A stretch of 64,000 nt of DNA from Ochrobactrum sp. CM-21-5 (GTDB lineage: Bacteria; Pseudomonadota; Alphaproteobacteria; Rhizobiales; Rhizobiaceae): the NCBI RefSeq assembly GCF_014253075.1, contig NZ_JACLZJ010000004.1, positions 282,878 to 346,877 of the forward strand, given 5' to 3'. The position numbers and the translations under genes were made by a program. Below the pieces are notes generated by a model. That model saw nothing but the letters and a program-made list of their open reading frames with translations. It had not been told where the DNA came from and made no database searches. Of this stretch, positions 17,571 to 25,618 are shown in pieces. Numbering within the stretch: the stretch's first letter is position 1; the number at the start of each line of letters is the position of its first letter.

Positions 17571-18029
17571 ATGACAACCGGGAAGAAGGCGACGGCCATT
17601 ATGGAGACGAGTAAATCCTACGTGCAAGAAAAGGAAGGAGAGGTCTCCCCTTCCTATCAGATAGATGCAAAAATCAAGGAATTGAGTGACTGGCGCGGTG
17701 AAACGCTCGCGCATATTCGAAATCTCATTCATCAGGCTGATCCCGATGTGGTTGAGGGATGGAAATGGAGAGGGGTGCCAGTCTGGTCGCATGCAGGCCT
17801 GATCTGCACTGGGGAGACTTATAAAAGCATCGTCAAGATGACTTTTGCGAAGGGCGCTTCATTGGAGGACCCTTTAAACCTGTTCAATTCCAGCCTTGAC
17901 GGCAATGTCAGGCGCGCCATCGATCTCCACGAGGGCGAAAGAATAGATGAGGGGGCATTTAAGGCGTTGATCCGAGCTGCTGTAGTGCTGAATGCCTCAA
18001 CACAAGCTCTCCGCTCTCAGAAGAAATGA
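17571..18029 (+). CDS. DUF1801 protein, second copy
   Basis: About 150 residues, same family as the preceding gene but well diverged: ETLAHIRNLIHQADPDVVEGWKWRGVPVWSHAGLIC followed by SIVKMTFAKGASLEDP. The equivalent positions (Trp after Lys-Trp, the IVKMTF strand, and the KGASL turn) match the first copy. Start is uncertain: ATG 17571 has AAGGA very close, ATG 17601 has no clear ribosome site. Function unknown. Probably one transcript with 17125-17538. Confidence 0.72.
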   Translation: MTTGKKATAIMETSKSYVQEKEGEVSPSYQIDAKIKELSDWRGETLAHIRNLIHQADPDVVEGWKWRGVPVWSHAGLICTGETYKSIVKMTFAKGASLEDPLNLFNSSLDGNVRRAIDLHEGERIDEGAFKALIRAAVVLNASTQALRSQKK

Positions 18030-18064
18030 CGAGGCGTTTGATAAATGGCGTGAGAATAGACAGC

Positions 18065-18487
18065 TCACTCTGCTTGCGCTTCTATATTCTCCATATCGTC
18101 ATCTGACAGGCCGAAGTGATGGCCGATCTCATGAATGAGAACATGAGTTATGATATCCCCAAGCGTCTCTTCATGCTCCGACCAATAATCCAGGATAGCT
18201 CGACGATAAAGCGTAATTCGATTAGGACCTTCACCTGTCACCAAGCTGAAGCGTTCGCCGATGCCACGCCCTTCAAACAGGCCTAGCAAATCGAAAGGGG
18301 TATCCAATCCCATGTCTTCTATGATCTGGTCGTCTGGAAAATCGGCGATCTGAATAATGATGTCGCCGCACAACGCACGAAACTCCTGCGGCAGATGCGC
18401 AAGCGCCTCGATCGAAATGGATTCGATTTCGTCCAGCGACGGCGAGAGACGTCCCGCCCAGTCGCCGCTTTGATCTTCTCGGGCCAT
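18065..18487 (-). CDS. HExxH metallopeptidase-family protein (zincin-like)
   Basis: About 140 residues. The C-terminal part carries ITHVLIHEIGHHFGLSDDDM, an HExxH zinc site with a third ligand pattern typical of the small minimal-zincin family (formerly DUF1025) of Actinobacteria and Alphaproteobacteria. The middle has DTPFDLLGLFEGRGIGERF and the conserved ITLYRRAILDYW. Whether it cleaves peptides is not established. The ATG at 18487 is preferred, though 18511 is also open. It lies just downstream of leuD on the same strand, about 60 bp away. Confidence 0.82.
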   Translation of the reverse strand: MAREDQSGDWAGRLSPSLDEIESISIEALAHLPQEFRALCGDIIIQIADFPDDQIIEDMGLDTPFDLLGLFEGRGIGERFSLVTGEGPNRITLYRRAILDYWSEHEETLGDIITHVLIHEIGHHFGLSDDDMENIEAQAE

Positions 18488-18548
18488 TTCAGCCAATCGG
18501 GTCCTTTTCAACGGTTCAGACCGCCCGGGCTTTTAGGCGTGATAAGCA

Positions 18549-19154
18549 TCAGGCCCATGGGCGCTGTTCAGCGTTTTTTACCTCGAACGTGTCGATGCTT
18601 TTCGCTTTTTCCAAGGTTAGGCCGATATCATCGAGACCGTTGAGCAAGCAGTGACGCTTGAAATCATCAAGGTCGAAGGAAATCGTGCCGCCGTCGGGGC
18701 CGTGAATTTCCTTGGCTTCCAGGTCGATGGTGAGCGTTGCGTTAGCGCCACGCGAAGCGTCGTCCATCAGCTTATCGAGGTCTTCCTGGCTCACCTTGAT
18801 CGGCAGAATGCCGTTCTTGAAGCAATTATTGTAAAAGATATCGGCAAACGACGTCGAGATCACGCAACGGATGCCGAAATCGAGCAAGGCCCAAGGCGCG
18901 TGCTCGCGCGATGAACCGCAGCCGAAATTATCGCCGGCAACCAGAATTTGCGCGTTGCGGTAGCCGGGCTTGTTCAGCACAAAATCAGGATTCTCGCTGC
19001 CGTCTTCATTGAAGCGCATTTCAGCGAAGAGACCCTTGCCAAGTCCGGTGCGCTTGATCGTCTTCAGATAATCCTTCGGAATGATCATGTCCGTGTCGAT
19101 ATTAATGATCGGCAGGGGGGCCGCGACGCCTGTGAGCTTGGTGAACTTATCCAT
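18549..19154 (-). CDS. leuD: 3-isopropylmalate dehydratase small subunit
   Basis: With LeuC it isomerises 2- to 3-isopropylmalate in leucine synthesis. The 201-residue length and motifs fit Leu[21 protein letters not shown] near the start, then [20 protein letters not shown] (about residue 74) and [17 protein letters not shown]. LeuD lacks the iron-sulfur cysteines, which LeuC provides; leuC is not in this window. leuB lies 6 kb away on the other strand. The small zincin gene follows it. Confidence 0.95.
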   Translation of the reverse strand: MDKFTKLTGVAAPLPIINIDTDMIIPKDYLKTIKRTGLGKGLFAEMRFNEDGSENPDFVLNKPGYRNAQILVAGDNFGCGSSREHAPWALLDFGIRCVISTSFADIFYNNCFKNGILPIKVSQEDLDKLMDDASRGANATLTIDLEAKEIHGPDGGTISFDLDDFKRHCLLNGLDDIGLTLEKAKSIDTFEVKNAEQRPWA

Positions 19155-19260
19155 ATCCTGAACCTGTATCGGCTTGGTATTTGCAATTTGCAGACTGGTT
19201 TACATCAGCTTGGCTAAGAGTCAACGCTTCAGGCCCCAAGTGCCGAATAGGTCGCAACTT

Positions 19261-19284
19261 GCCGCCTGTCTGACGACAGGCGGC
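19261..19284. other. Strong GC hairpin between two minus-strand genes
   Basis: GCCGCCTGTC and GACAGGCGGC form a 10-bp perfect stem with loop TGAC, 11 bases beyond the end of the gene at 19295. There is no T-run on the minus side, so termination efficiency is uncertain. Confidence 0.45.
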
Positions 19285-19294
19285 AGATGACATT

Positions 19295-19759
19295 CTATTG
19301 AATGTTGAGTGCGATGCCGCCGGTTTCAGTGCCAGTCAGGCGGCGTGACTTGCCATCAGCACCGACGACGGCAGTAAACCGTCTGCGCATCATTGAAAAA
19401 TGCGGCGAGACTACCACGTCGATGGCGGGCTCGAACTGCAATGTAATACGCCACAGATCGGGTTTGATGGTTTCTTCGACCGCGATAATGCGCGCATCGA
19501 AGGGCGTTGTATGGAACATGCCTGAGACGCCCTGGCCAACCTGATAGGGTGCCGGACTATTTGATATCATGGGCGTTTCTGCTTTGCCGCCAATAGCGGC
19601 CAGTGTGTTCCAGTCACGTGCGCCCGACTGGCGGGCGACAAGGTCGAGGGCCTTGCCGTGGCTGATTTGAATACCTTCTTCACCCAGTGCCTGGCGTAGG
19701 CGGCGGGCCTGATGTTTGAAGTCAGTCGTAACGTGCCCAACGGTGGTTGCTGTGGTCAT
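19295..19759 (-). CDS. Glyoxalase-related (Glyoxalase_8-type) small protein
   Basis: About 154 residues. The N-terminal 50 residues, HQARRLRQALGEEGIQISHGKALDLVARQSGARDW split here as RRLRQALGEEG and ISHGKALDLVARQSGARDW, match a helical motif found ahead of glyoxalase-related proteins. The rest is a beta-rich domain (VGQGVSGMFHTTPFDARIIAV ...) without glyoxalase metal residues I can assign. Function unknown. Two starts are possible (19792 and 19759); the later one avoids a leader without family sequence and follows AGGAGCGAAATT. Probably cytosolic. Confidence 0.65.
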   Translation of the reverse strand: MTTATTVGHVTTDFKHQARRLRQALGEEGIQISHGKALDLVARQSGARDWNTLAAIGGKAETPMISNSPAPYQVGQGVSGMFHTTPFDARIIAVEETIKPDLWRITLQFEPAIDVVVSPHFSMMRRRFTAVVGADGKSRRLTGTETGGIALNIQ

Positions 19760-19996
19760 AATTTCGCTCCTGATTGTGAGCGGCATTTTCATGAACGGGT
19801 ACCCGCATTGCCGTTTCTGCCGTCACCGGAACAGGAACGAGAAACAAGAATGCTTTACCATGGCCTGATGGCTGCGGACGGCTGGCGCATTCAACCGAAG
19901 GCCGGAAGATAGTTGGGCGACGAAAGGATTTCAAGTCCCTGCTTCGTCGGTCTTGAACGCTTGCGCCGCATCGCGGTTCAGTGCACAAATCGGGTT

Positions 19997-20872
19997 ATGA
20001 AAACCGTAGTTCGTCCTCGCCGTTCCGTCCTGTTCGTTCCTGCCTCCAATGCTCGCGCTCTGGAAAAGTCCCTGACCCTTTCAGCGGATTGCGTGATCTA
20101 TGATCTGGAAGATTCCGTCGCGCCGGAGACCAAGGTCCCAGCGCGCGATGCGCTGGCAGCGCATTTCGCAAACCACCCGAAGGTCGGTTTCGAGCGGGTC
20201 GTGCGGGTTAACACGGCGGAAACGCCGTGGGGCAGGGACGATGTTATGGCGGCAGCAAAGATGGGCGCGGATGCAATCCTTCTGCCCAAGGCCGAACGGC
20301 CGCAGGATATAATCGACGCGGCCAACCGGCTTGATCGTCAGGATGCCGATCCGGCAGTCGGTGTCTGGGCGATGATCGAAACCGCACGTGGCATTCTTAA
20401 TGCCGATGAGATTGCGGTTCTGGGACATCGTTCGGCGGTACGGCTTGCCTGTTTCGTCGTCGGGCCGAACGATATTGCGCGGGAAACCGGTGTGCGCCCG
20501 CAACCGGGACGACCTTATCTGGTTCCATGGCTGATGCAGATCATTCTTGCAGCGCGTGCTGGCGGAATCACGGTACTGGATGGTGTGTACAATGATTTTC
20601 GGGATATGATCGGGTTTGAAGCCGAATGTACTCAGGCCGCAGCCGTGGGTTTTGATGGCAAGACGCTGATCCATCCCGGGCAGATCGAAGCGGCCAATAG
20701 GGCATTTTCTCCCACCGAAGATGAAGTGTCTCGCGCCCGCGCAGTCGTGGAAATCTTCACCCGGCCTGAAAATGCCGACAAGGGCGTCGTTTCGCTGGAT
20801 GGGCAGATGGTCGAACGTCTGCATCTTGAAATGGCTGAGCGCGTGCTCGCAAAGGCGGACGTAAAGTTATAA
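19997..20872 (+). CDS. HpcH/HpaI aldolase, citrate lyase beta-like CoA-ester lyase
   Basis: A 291-residue TIM-barrel lyase of the CitE/malyl-CoA lyase group. Features: RRSVLFVPASNARALEKSL (acyl-CoA site), DCVIYDLEDSVAPETK with the metal-ligand Asp/Glu, RVNTAETPWGRDDV with the catalytic Arg, AMIETARGI with the second metal Glu, and GKTLIHPGQIE near the C-terminus. Without citrate lyase alpha/gamma genes nearby, it is more likely a stand-alone malyl-, citramalyl- or methylmalyl-CoA lyase. The start at 19997 matches family N-termini. A DUF1737 gene and a broken VOC gene follow closely. Confidence 0.85.
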   Translation: MKTVVRPRRSVLFVPASNARALEKSLTLSADCVIYDLEDSVAPETKVPARDALAAHFANHPKVGFERVVRVNTAETPWGRDDVMAAAKMGADAILLPKAERPQDIIDAANRLDRQDADPAVGVWAMIETARGILNADEIAVLGHRSAVRLACFVVGPNDIARETGVRPQPGRPYLVPWLMQIILAARAGGITVLDGVYNDFRDMIGFEAECTQAAAVGFDGKTLIHPGQIEAANRAFSPTEDEVSRARAVVEIFTRPENADKGVVSLDGQMVERLHLEMAERVLAKADVKL

Positions 20873-20888
20873 CAGAGGAAGTAACAGC

Positions 20889-21095
20889 ATGAAGTTATAC
20901 CGTTTCATCACAGGCCCGGACGATTCCATATTCTGCCATCGTGTCACCGCAGCGCTCAACAAAGGCTGGCAGCTTTATGGCTCACCGACCTATGCTTTCA
21001 ATGCCGCGACCGGCGTGATGCATTGCGGCCAGCCGGTGGTGAAGGAAGTCGATGGCGTCGATTACACGCCTGACATCAAGCTCGGCGAATACTGA
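20889..21095 (+). CDS. DUF1737 small protein
   Basis: A 68-residue protein: YRFITGPDDSIFCHRVTAAL, then KGWQLYGSPTYAF and MHCGQPVVKEV. This is the DUF1737 pattern, in which the strand-helix-strand unit resembles small ferredoxin-like cytosolic proteins. No function is known. GAGGAAGT lies 8 bases before the ATG, 16 bp after the CitE-like gene, and its stop overlaps the start of the next gene (TGATGG), so the three were probably one operon. Confidence 0.8.
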   Translation: MKLYRFITGPDDSIFCHRVTAALNKGWQLYGSPTYAFNAATGVMHCGQPVVKEVDGVDYTPDIKLGEY

Positions 21096-21448
21096 TGGCC
21101 GTCCGCCGCATCGTTGCCAATATTGCTGCCGGTGATCCTGCGGCGGCAAAGCGCTTCTATGGCGACTTGCTGAACCTCGATGTAACGATGGATTTCGGCT
21201 GGATCGTCACCTATGCGACCGATGTGCAGGCACGGGTACAGGTGAGCATCATGAGTGAGGGCGGATCGGGCACTCCGGTGCCCGATCTTTCCACCGAGGT
21301 CGATGATGTCGATGCCGTGCTGGAACGTGCGATCGCGCTGGGATTCCCTGTCGAGTACGGCCTGGCGGATGAGTAATGGGGCGTGCGTCGTTTCTACACG
21401 CGTGATCCCTATGGGCGGCTCGTGAATATTCTGACCCATAAGAACTGA
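21095..21448 (+). pseudogene. VOC/glyoxalase-family gene interrupted by an in-frame stop
   Basis: Codes for a VOC-superfamily protein: RRIVANIAAGDPAAAKRFYG at the start and an intact ending WGVRRFYTRDPYGRLVNILTH. A TAA at 21374-21376 divides it after residue 93, with the rest (23 codons) in the same frame up to TGA 21446. The metal-ligand region near the C-terminus would be lost. A single nonsense change (for example CAA to TAA) or sequencing error could explain it. Translation would give a truncated 93-residue protein lacking the last strand of the fold. Confidence 0.8.
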
Positions 21449-21481
21449 AAAGGCCGGTTTCCCGACCTCTTGTTTTTGGGT

Positions 21482-23530
21482 TTAATTCAAACCACGCTTT
21501 TCAATCATCGCGTCCGGTGTCGGCATCTTGCCGCGGAAGGCCTTGTAAAGCTCTTCCGGGTCACGGCTGCCACCGGCGGCATAGATATGCTGTTTCAGTT
21601 TTGCTGCCAGTTCCGGATTGAAGGCGTCGCCGGTTTCCTCGAAAGCCGAGAAAGCGTCCGCATCCAGCACTTCCGACCACATATAGGAGTAGTAGCCAGC
21701 GGAATAGCCGTCACCGGAGAAGACGTGGGTGAAATGTGGCGTGCGATGGCGCATGATGATCGCATCCGGCATGGAAAGCTTTTCCAGCGTCTTCACCTCG
21801 AAAACGAGCGGATCAGCGATCTTTTCCTTGCCGGTATGGAACGCCATGTCCACCAGCGCGGACGAGGTGAACTCGACCGTGTTGAAGCCTGCATTGAAAG
21901 TGCGGGCCGCAAGCACCTTGTCGAGGAGCGCCTTCGGCATGGCTTCTCCGGTGCGATAGTGCACGGCGTATTTTTCGAGAACGGCCGGAACTGTAAGCCA
22001 GTGTTCGTAAAGCTGCGACGGCAGTTCCACAAAATCGCGGGAAACGGCAGTGCCGGAAATGGCGGGCCAGGTCACATCCGAGAGAAGCCCATGCAGTGCA
22101 TGACCGAATTCGTGGAACAGCGTGCGCGCATCATCAAGCGAGAGCAAGGCTGGTTCGCCCGCCTTGGGCTTGGCGAAGTTCATCACATTATAAATGATCG
22201 GCTTTTGGCCATCGCCAAGCTTGTGGCTCGATTGCAGCGAGCTCATCCATGCGCCAGACCGCTTCGAGGTGCGGGCGAAATAGTCACCGAGGAACAGGCC
22301 GCGTTCGCTGCCATCGGCATTGCATACCTGAAATACGCGTACATCCGGGTGCCAAGCAGCGATGCCCTTCTTTTCCTCGAAGCGGATGCCGAACAGGCGG
22401 CCTGCAACGTCGAAAGCCGCTTCGATAATCTTTTCCAGCTGAAGATAAGGCTTCAGTTCCGCTTCATCGAACGCGAAGCGCTCGGCGCGGAGCTTTTCGG
22501 CGTAGAAGCGCCAGTCCCAAGGCGCGACCTTGTGGTTGCCGCCATCGGCTGCGATCAGCCGTTCCAGTTCCGCTTCCTCTTCCGCCGCCTTGGCGCGCGC
22601 CTTGTCCCAGACCGGCTCCAACAGGTCCATCACCGCCTTCGGGGTCTTGGCCATGGTGTCGTCGAGCTTGTAGGCGGCAAAATTGGCGTAACCCAAGAGA
22701 TGGGCTTTCCGCTCGCGCAGTTCCACCATCTCGCGCACGATCTCGCGATTATCGGTTTCGCCGCCATTTTCACCGCGCCTGGCCCAGGCGTTGAATGCCT
22801 GCTCGCGCAGGTCCCGGTTCTCCGAGAAAGAAAGGAATGGCTCGACGATGGAGCGCGACAGCGTAACCGCCCATGCATCCGGCTTGCCGCGTTCGGCGGC
22901 AGCGCTCTGCATGGCGTTTTTCAGGAAATCCGGCAGACCGGCAAGATCGGCTTCGTCGGTGATAAACAGCGCCCAGCCGGATTCGTCTTTCAGCACATTC
23001 TGCCCAAAACGCGCGCCAAGTCCCGCCAGCTTCTCGTTGATGCCTGCAAGCTCCGTCTTGCCCGCCTCATCAAGCTTTGCACCAGACCGAACGAAGCCCT
23101 TCCATGTCTTTTCTAGAACGCGTTTGGTTTCCGTGTCGAGATCCAGCATGTCGCGGTTTTCATAAAGAGCGTCAATGCGGGCGAAGAGCGCCGGATCCAT
23201 CATGATGCGCGAATAATGGCGCGACATTTTCGGCGCGATTTCGCGTTCCAATGCCTGAATAGAGTCGTTGCTATGCGCGCCTGCGCGCATCCAGAAGACG
23301 GAGGATACGCGGTCAAGTTCCTTGCCGGTAAGCTGAAGCGCTTTCAGCGTATTGTCGATGGTTGCTTCGTCCGTTGCCTTGGCGATGGCTTCCACTTCTG
23401 CAAGATCCTCCGCCAGTGCGGCATCGAATGCTGGGCCAAAGTCGTCATCCTTAAAAGCCGTGAAATCCGGCAGGCCCAGCGGTCCGTTCCATTCGGTGAG
23501 CGCGTGATTGAAAATGGGCTGGTCGTACAT
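21482..23530 (-). CDS. dcp: M3-family oligopeptidase (peptidyl-dipeptidase Dcp / OpdA type)
   Basis: A 682-residue zinc metallopeptidase that degrades oligopeptides. The catalytic HExxH is in TLFHEFGHALHGLLSDV (about residue 460) and the third ligand in RDFVELPSQLYEHW. The size and organisation (long helical front, catalytic domain, terminal helices, ending PTPDAMIEKRGLN) fit M3A enzymes. No signal peptide, so cytosolic. It converges on the VOC gene and stands alone; a MarR gene begins 128 bp away in the opposite direction. Distinguishing Dcp from OpdA needs an alignment, so the symbol is tentative. Confidence 0.9.
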   Translation of the reverse strand: MYDQPIFNHALTEWNGPLGLPDFTAFKDDDFGPAFDAALAEDLAEVEAIAKATDEATIDNTLKALQLTGKELDRVSSVFWMRAGAHSNDSIQALEREIAPKMSRHYSRIMMDPALFARIDALYENRDMLDLDTETKRVLEKTWKGFVRSGAKLDEAGKTELAGINEKLAGLGARFGQNVLKDESGWALFITDEADLAGLPDFLKNAMQSAAAERGKPDAWAVTLSRSIVEPFLSFSENRDLREQAFNAWARRGENGGETDNREIVREMVELRERKAHLLGYANFAAYKLDDTMAKTPKAVMDLLEPVWDKARAKAAEEEAELERLIAADGGNHKVAPWDWRFYAEKLRAERFAFDEAELKPYLQLEKIIEAAFDVAGRLFGIRFEEKKGIAAWHPDVRVFQVCNADGSERGLFLGDYFARTSKRSGAWMSSLQSSHKLGDGQKPIIYNVMNFAKPKAGEPALLSLDDARTLFHEFGHALHGLLSDVTWPAISGTAVSRDFVELPSQLYEHWLTVPAVLEKYAVHYRTGEAMPKALLDKVLAARTFNAGFNTVEFTSSALVDMAFHTGKEKIADPLVFEVKTLEKLSMPDAIIMRHRTPHFTHVFSGDGYSAGYYSYMWSEVLDADAFSAFEETGDAFNPELAAKLKQHIYAAGGSRDPEELYKAFRGKMPTPDAMIEKRGLN

Positions 23531-23658
23531 GAGAAAACTCCGGATCAGGGAACTGGATTTTTTCCAGACTTAAGGTCTTGCCTTGCGTGCGGCAAGTGCG
23601 AGCTTGACCGACTTGCCCGGAAATAATATCGGTATCTTATTATAAGGTTTCCATACAA

Positions 23659-24111
23659 ATGCCTTCATGCCGATACAATCCCGATACGTTTGGTTTTCTC
23701 GTTACAGACATCTCACGTCTCTATCGCGCCGAAATCGATCGCCATATTGTCGACGCCGGGCTTGAATTCACACCCGCAGAAGCGCGTACGCTGGTTCATG
23801 TCGCACGGCATGCTCCCGTCCGTCAGGCCGTGTTGGCCGAACGGATGGGGATTGAAGCCATGACGCTTTCCGGTCATCTCGACCGGTTGGAGGGGGCCGG
23901 CATGATCCAGCGTATTCCTGATCCAAACGACCGACGTGCCAAGCAGGTGCATCTAACCGATGCGGCGGAAAAGGCCTTGGAGACGATCCATCGGATTTCT
24001 TCGGATATACGTGCTGTCGTGGCGCAGTCGGTCGCTCCGGTGGATTGGGAGCGCTTGAACACGATCCTGAAAGATATTCGCAACGACCTTGTTGCGAAGA
24101 CGCGCAGCTGA
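23659..24111 (+). CDS. MarR-family regulator
   Basis: A 150-residue winged-helix regulator: helical dimer ends around ISRLYRAEIDRHI, the recognition helix region LAERMGIEAMTLSGHLDRLEGAGMI and the wing QRIPDPNDRRAKQVHLT. MarR proteins repress adjacent efflux genes and release DNA on binding small aromatic compounds. It sits 30 bp upstream of a Bcr/CflA-type drug exporter on the same strand, so it most likely regulates that operon, including itself. Confidence 0.9.
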   Translation: MPSCRYNPDTFGFLVTDISRLYRAEIDRHIVDAGLEFTPAEARTLVHVARHAPVRQAVLAERMGIEAMTLSGHLDRLEGAGMIQRIPDPNDRRAKQVHLTDAAEKALETIHRISSDIRAVVAQSVAPVDWERLNTILKDIRNDLVAKTRS

Positions 24112-24141
24112 ACCGACAACATTGACGAACTGGCATTTCCC

Positions 24142-25380
24142 ATGAATATCCAGCCGGGCCATCACAACACCTTGAAGAAAGGGCCGGAAACCGCTGTGCC
24201 GGTCATGAGCGAATTGCGTGTCGGTATCATAGGCGGTTTGCTGGCGGCCATTGGCGCTATGTCCATGGCGCTTTATACGCCTGCCATGACAGAAATCGTT
24301 CAAGCATTCGGCACGACCGAGGCGTTAGTAAAGCTCACGCTGTCTGTGTATTTCGCTGGCTTCTGTTTCGCACAACTTGTGTGTGGGCCGCTTTCCGATG
24401 GCTATGGGCGAAGGCCGGTGACGATCGCATTCATGGGTATTTATCTCATTGCAAGTGTATTGGCGTTATTCTCACCAAACATCCATGTATTGCTCGCCGC
24501 ACGCTTTATGCAAGGTGTGGGAGCTGCTGTTGGCGTTACCGTTTCGCGCGCCATCGTGCGAGATCTTTTTACCCACGAAGCCTCGGCGCGGGTGATGAAT
24601 CTGATCGGTATCGTAATCGCTCTCGGGCCCGCGATTTCACCGACGCTGGGCGGACTCACGATGGAATATTTTGGTTGGCATGCGATCTTTCTTCTTATGG
24701 TTTGCCTAGGCCTTCTTATTGTGATTGTGGCGCTTTTCGTCATCAAGGAGACCGGAACGCGGGATTTGAGCCGCCTTCGTCCGAAGGAAGTGATAGGATC
24801 ATATCGAAAACTCCTGACGAGCCGCCATTTCGTCTATGCAAGCCTTGGGGTCGGGGGCACAACAGGAGCGCTCTATACCGCGGCGACGATTTTGCCCTTC
24901 ATCCTGATGGGGCGTGTCGGCATGTCCGCCACGCATTTTGGAGTGGGGCTGTTGTTGCAAACAAGCTGTTATCTTATCGGTGGTTTGCTGTTTCGTCGCC
25001 TCATGCGACTTTACAGCTCACAACAACTCGTCATGAGCGGTTACATCGCAATCACTTTATCGAGTCTTGCAATCGCCATTTTGTTACGCGTTTTTGAGCC
25101 GTCTTATCTCCTTGTTATGGTACCAATGGGGCTTTTTGCCTTCGGTATTGCACTGATTATGCCTGTAATGACGTCAGCTGGAATGGCTCCATTTCCCAAA
25201 ATGGCCGGGGCTGCATCAGCAATGATGGGTTTCTTCCAAATGGGCGGTGGTCTGGTCGGCGGTGTGATTGCGGCGGCAATGGACGACCCGGTGGTCGCTT
25301 TTGCCTCTCTTATCCCCATCATGGGCTTTGTTGCTGCCGGAGCATTTTTGCTGTGGAAGCGTTTGCCGCAGTTCGCGTGA
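24142..25380 (+). CDS. Bcr/CflA-type multidrug efflux MFS transporter
   Basis: A 12-helix proton antiporter of 412 residues (DHA1 family). Motif A-like GPLSDGYGRRPV follows helix 2 (about residue 82), and the antiporter motif C region VGAAVGVTVSRAIVRDL and GIVIALGPAISPTLGG is in helices 4-5. The first 25 residues may be untranslated leader if ATG 24205 is used; GGAAATGCCAG-type spacing does not decide. Located in the inner membrane. Its partner is the MarR regulator just upstream, and its likely role is export of antibiotics or toxic compounds. Confidence 0.87.
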   Translation: MNIQPGHHNTLKKGPETAVPVMSELRVGIIGGLLAAIGAMSMALYTPAMTEIVQAFGTTEALVKLTLSVYFAGFCFAQLVCGPLSDGYGRRPVTIAFMGIYLIASVLALFSPNIHVLLAARFMQGVGAAVGVTVSRAIVRDLFTHEASARVMNLIGIVIALGPAISPTLGGLTMEYFGWHAIFLLMVCLGLLIVIVALFVIKETGTRDLSRLRPKEVIGSYRKLLTSRHFVYASLGVGGTTGALYTAATILPFILMGRVGMSATHFGVGLLLQTSCYLIGGLLFRRLMRLYSSQQLVMSGYIAITLSSLAIAILLRVFEPSYLLVMVPMGLFAFGIALIMPVMTSAGMAPFPKMAGAASAMMGFFQMGGGLVGGVIAAAMDDPVVAFASLIPIMGFVAAGAFLLWKRLPQFA

Positions 25381-25618
25381 GTGAAAGTGAAAAAGCTTTC
25401 ATCATTATTGTCCGGGGCTTGACTTTGAAGGCAACGCAGCGCACATCACTCCCGCAGCCGGATTTCTGTGGCTGCAATTTCAACCGGAGTTTTATCCTCT
25501 TATGCCAAGCGACAGTCATAGTCGATTGTTTCAGCCGTCAAGGCAGTTCGTGATCTGATCGCTTGCGGTTGGTTTGCACGGTCTGCCTTCGACGGCGGAT
25601 CGACAGAAAGGCAAGCCT

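Noticed and set aside
21449..21480. Possible terminator AGGCCGG/CCGACCT after the VOC gene
   Set aside because: The stem has a mismatch and only a broken T-run; too weak to list as a terminator.
21470..23116. Long 548-codon open frame opposite the M3 peptidase gene
   Set aside because: It is the antisense of a clear M3 peptidase with intact catalytic motifs; composition is Arg/Gln/His/Cys-rich, as for antisense frames of GC-rich genes.
25381..25618. Possible magnesium riboswitch ahead of mgtE
   Set aside because: Only one 6-bp hairpin (GCAGCC/GGCTGC, 25454-25475) was seen; no M-box-like architecture could be recognised.
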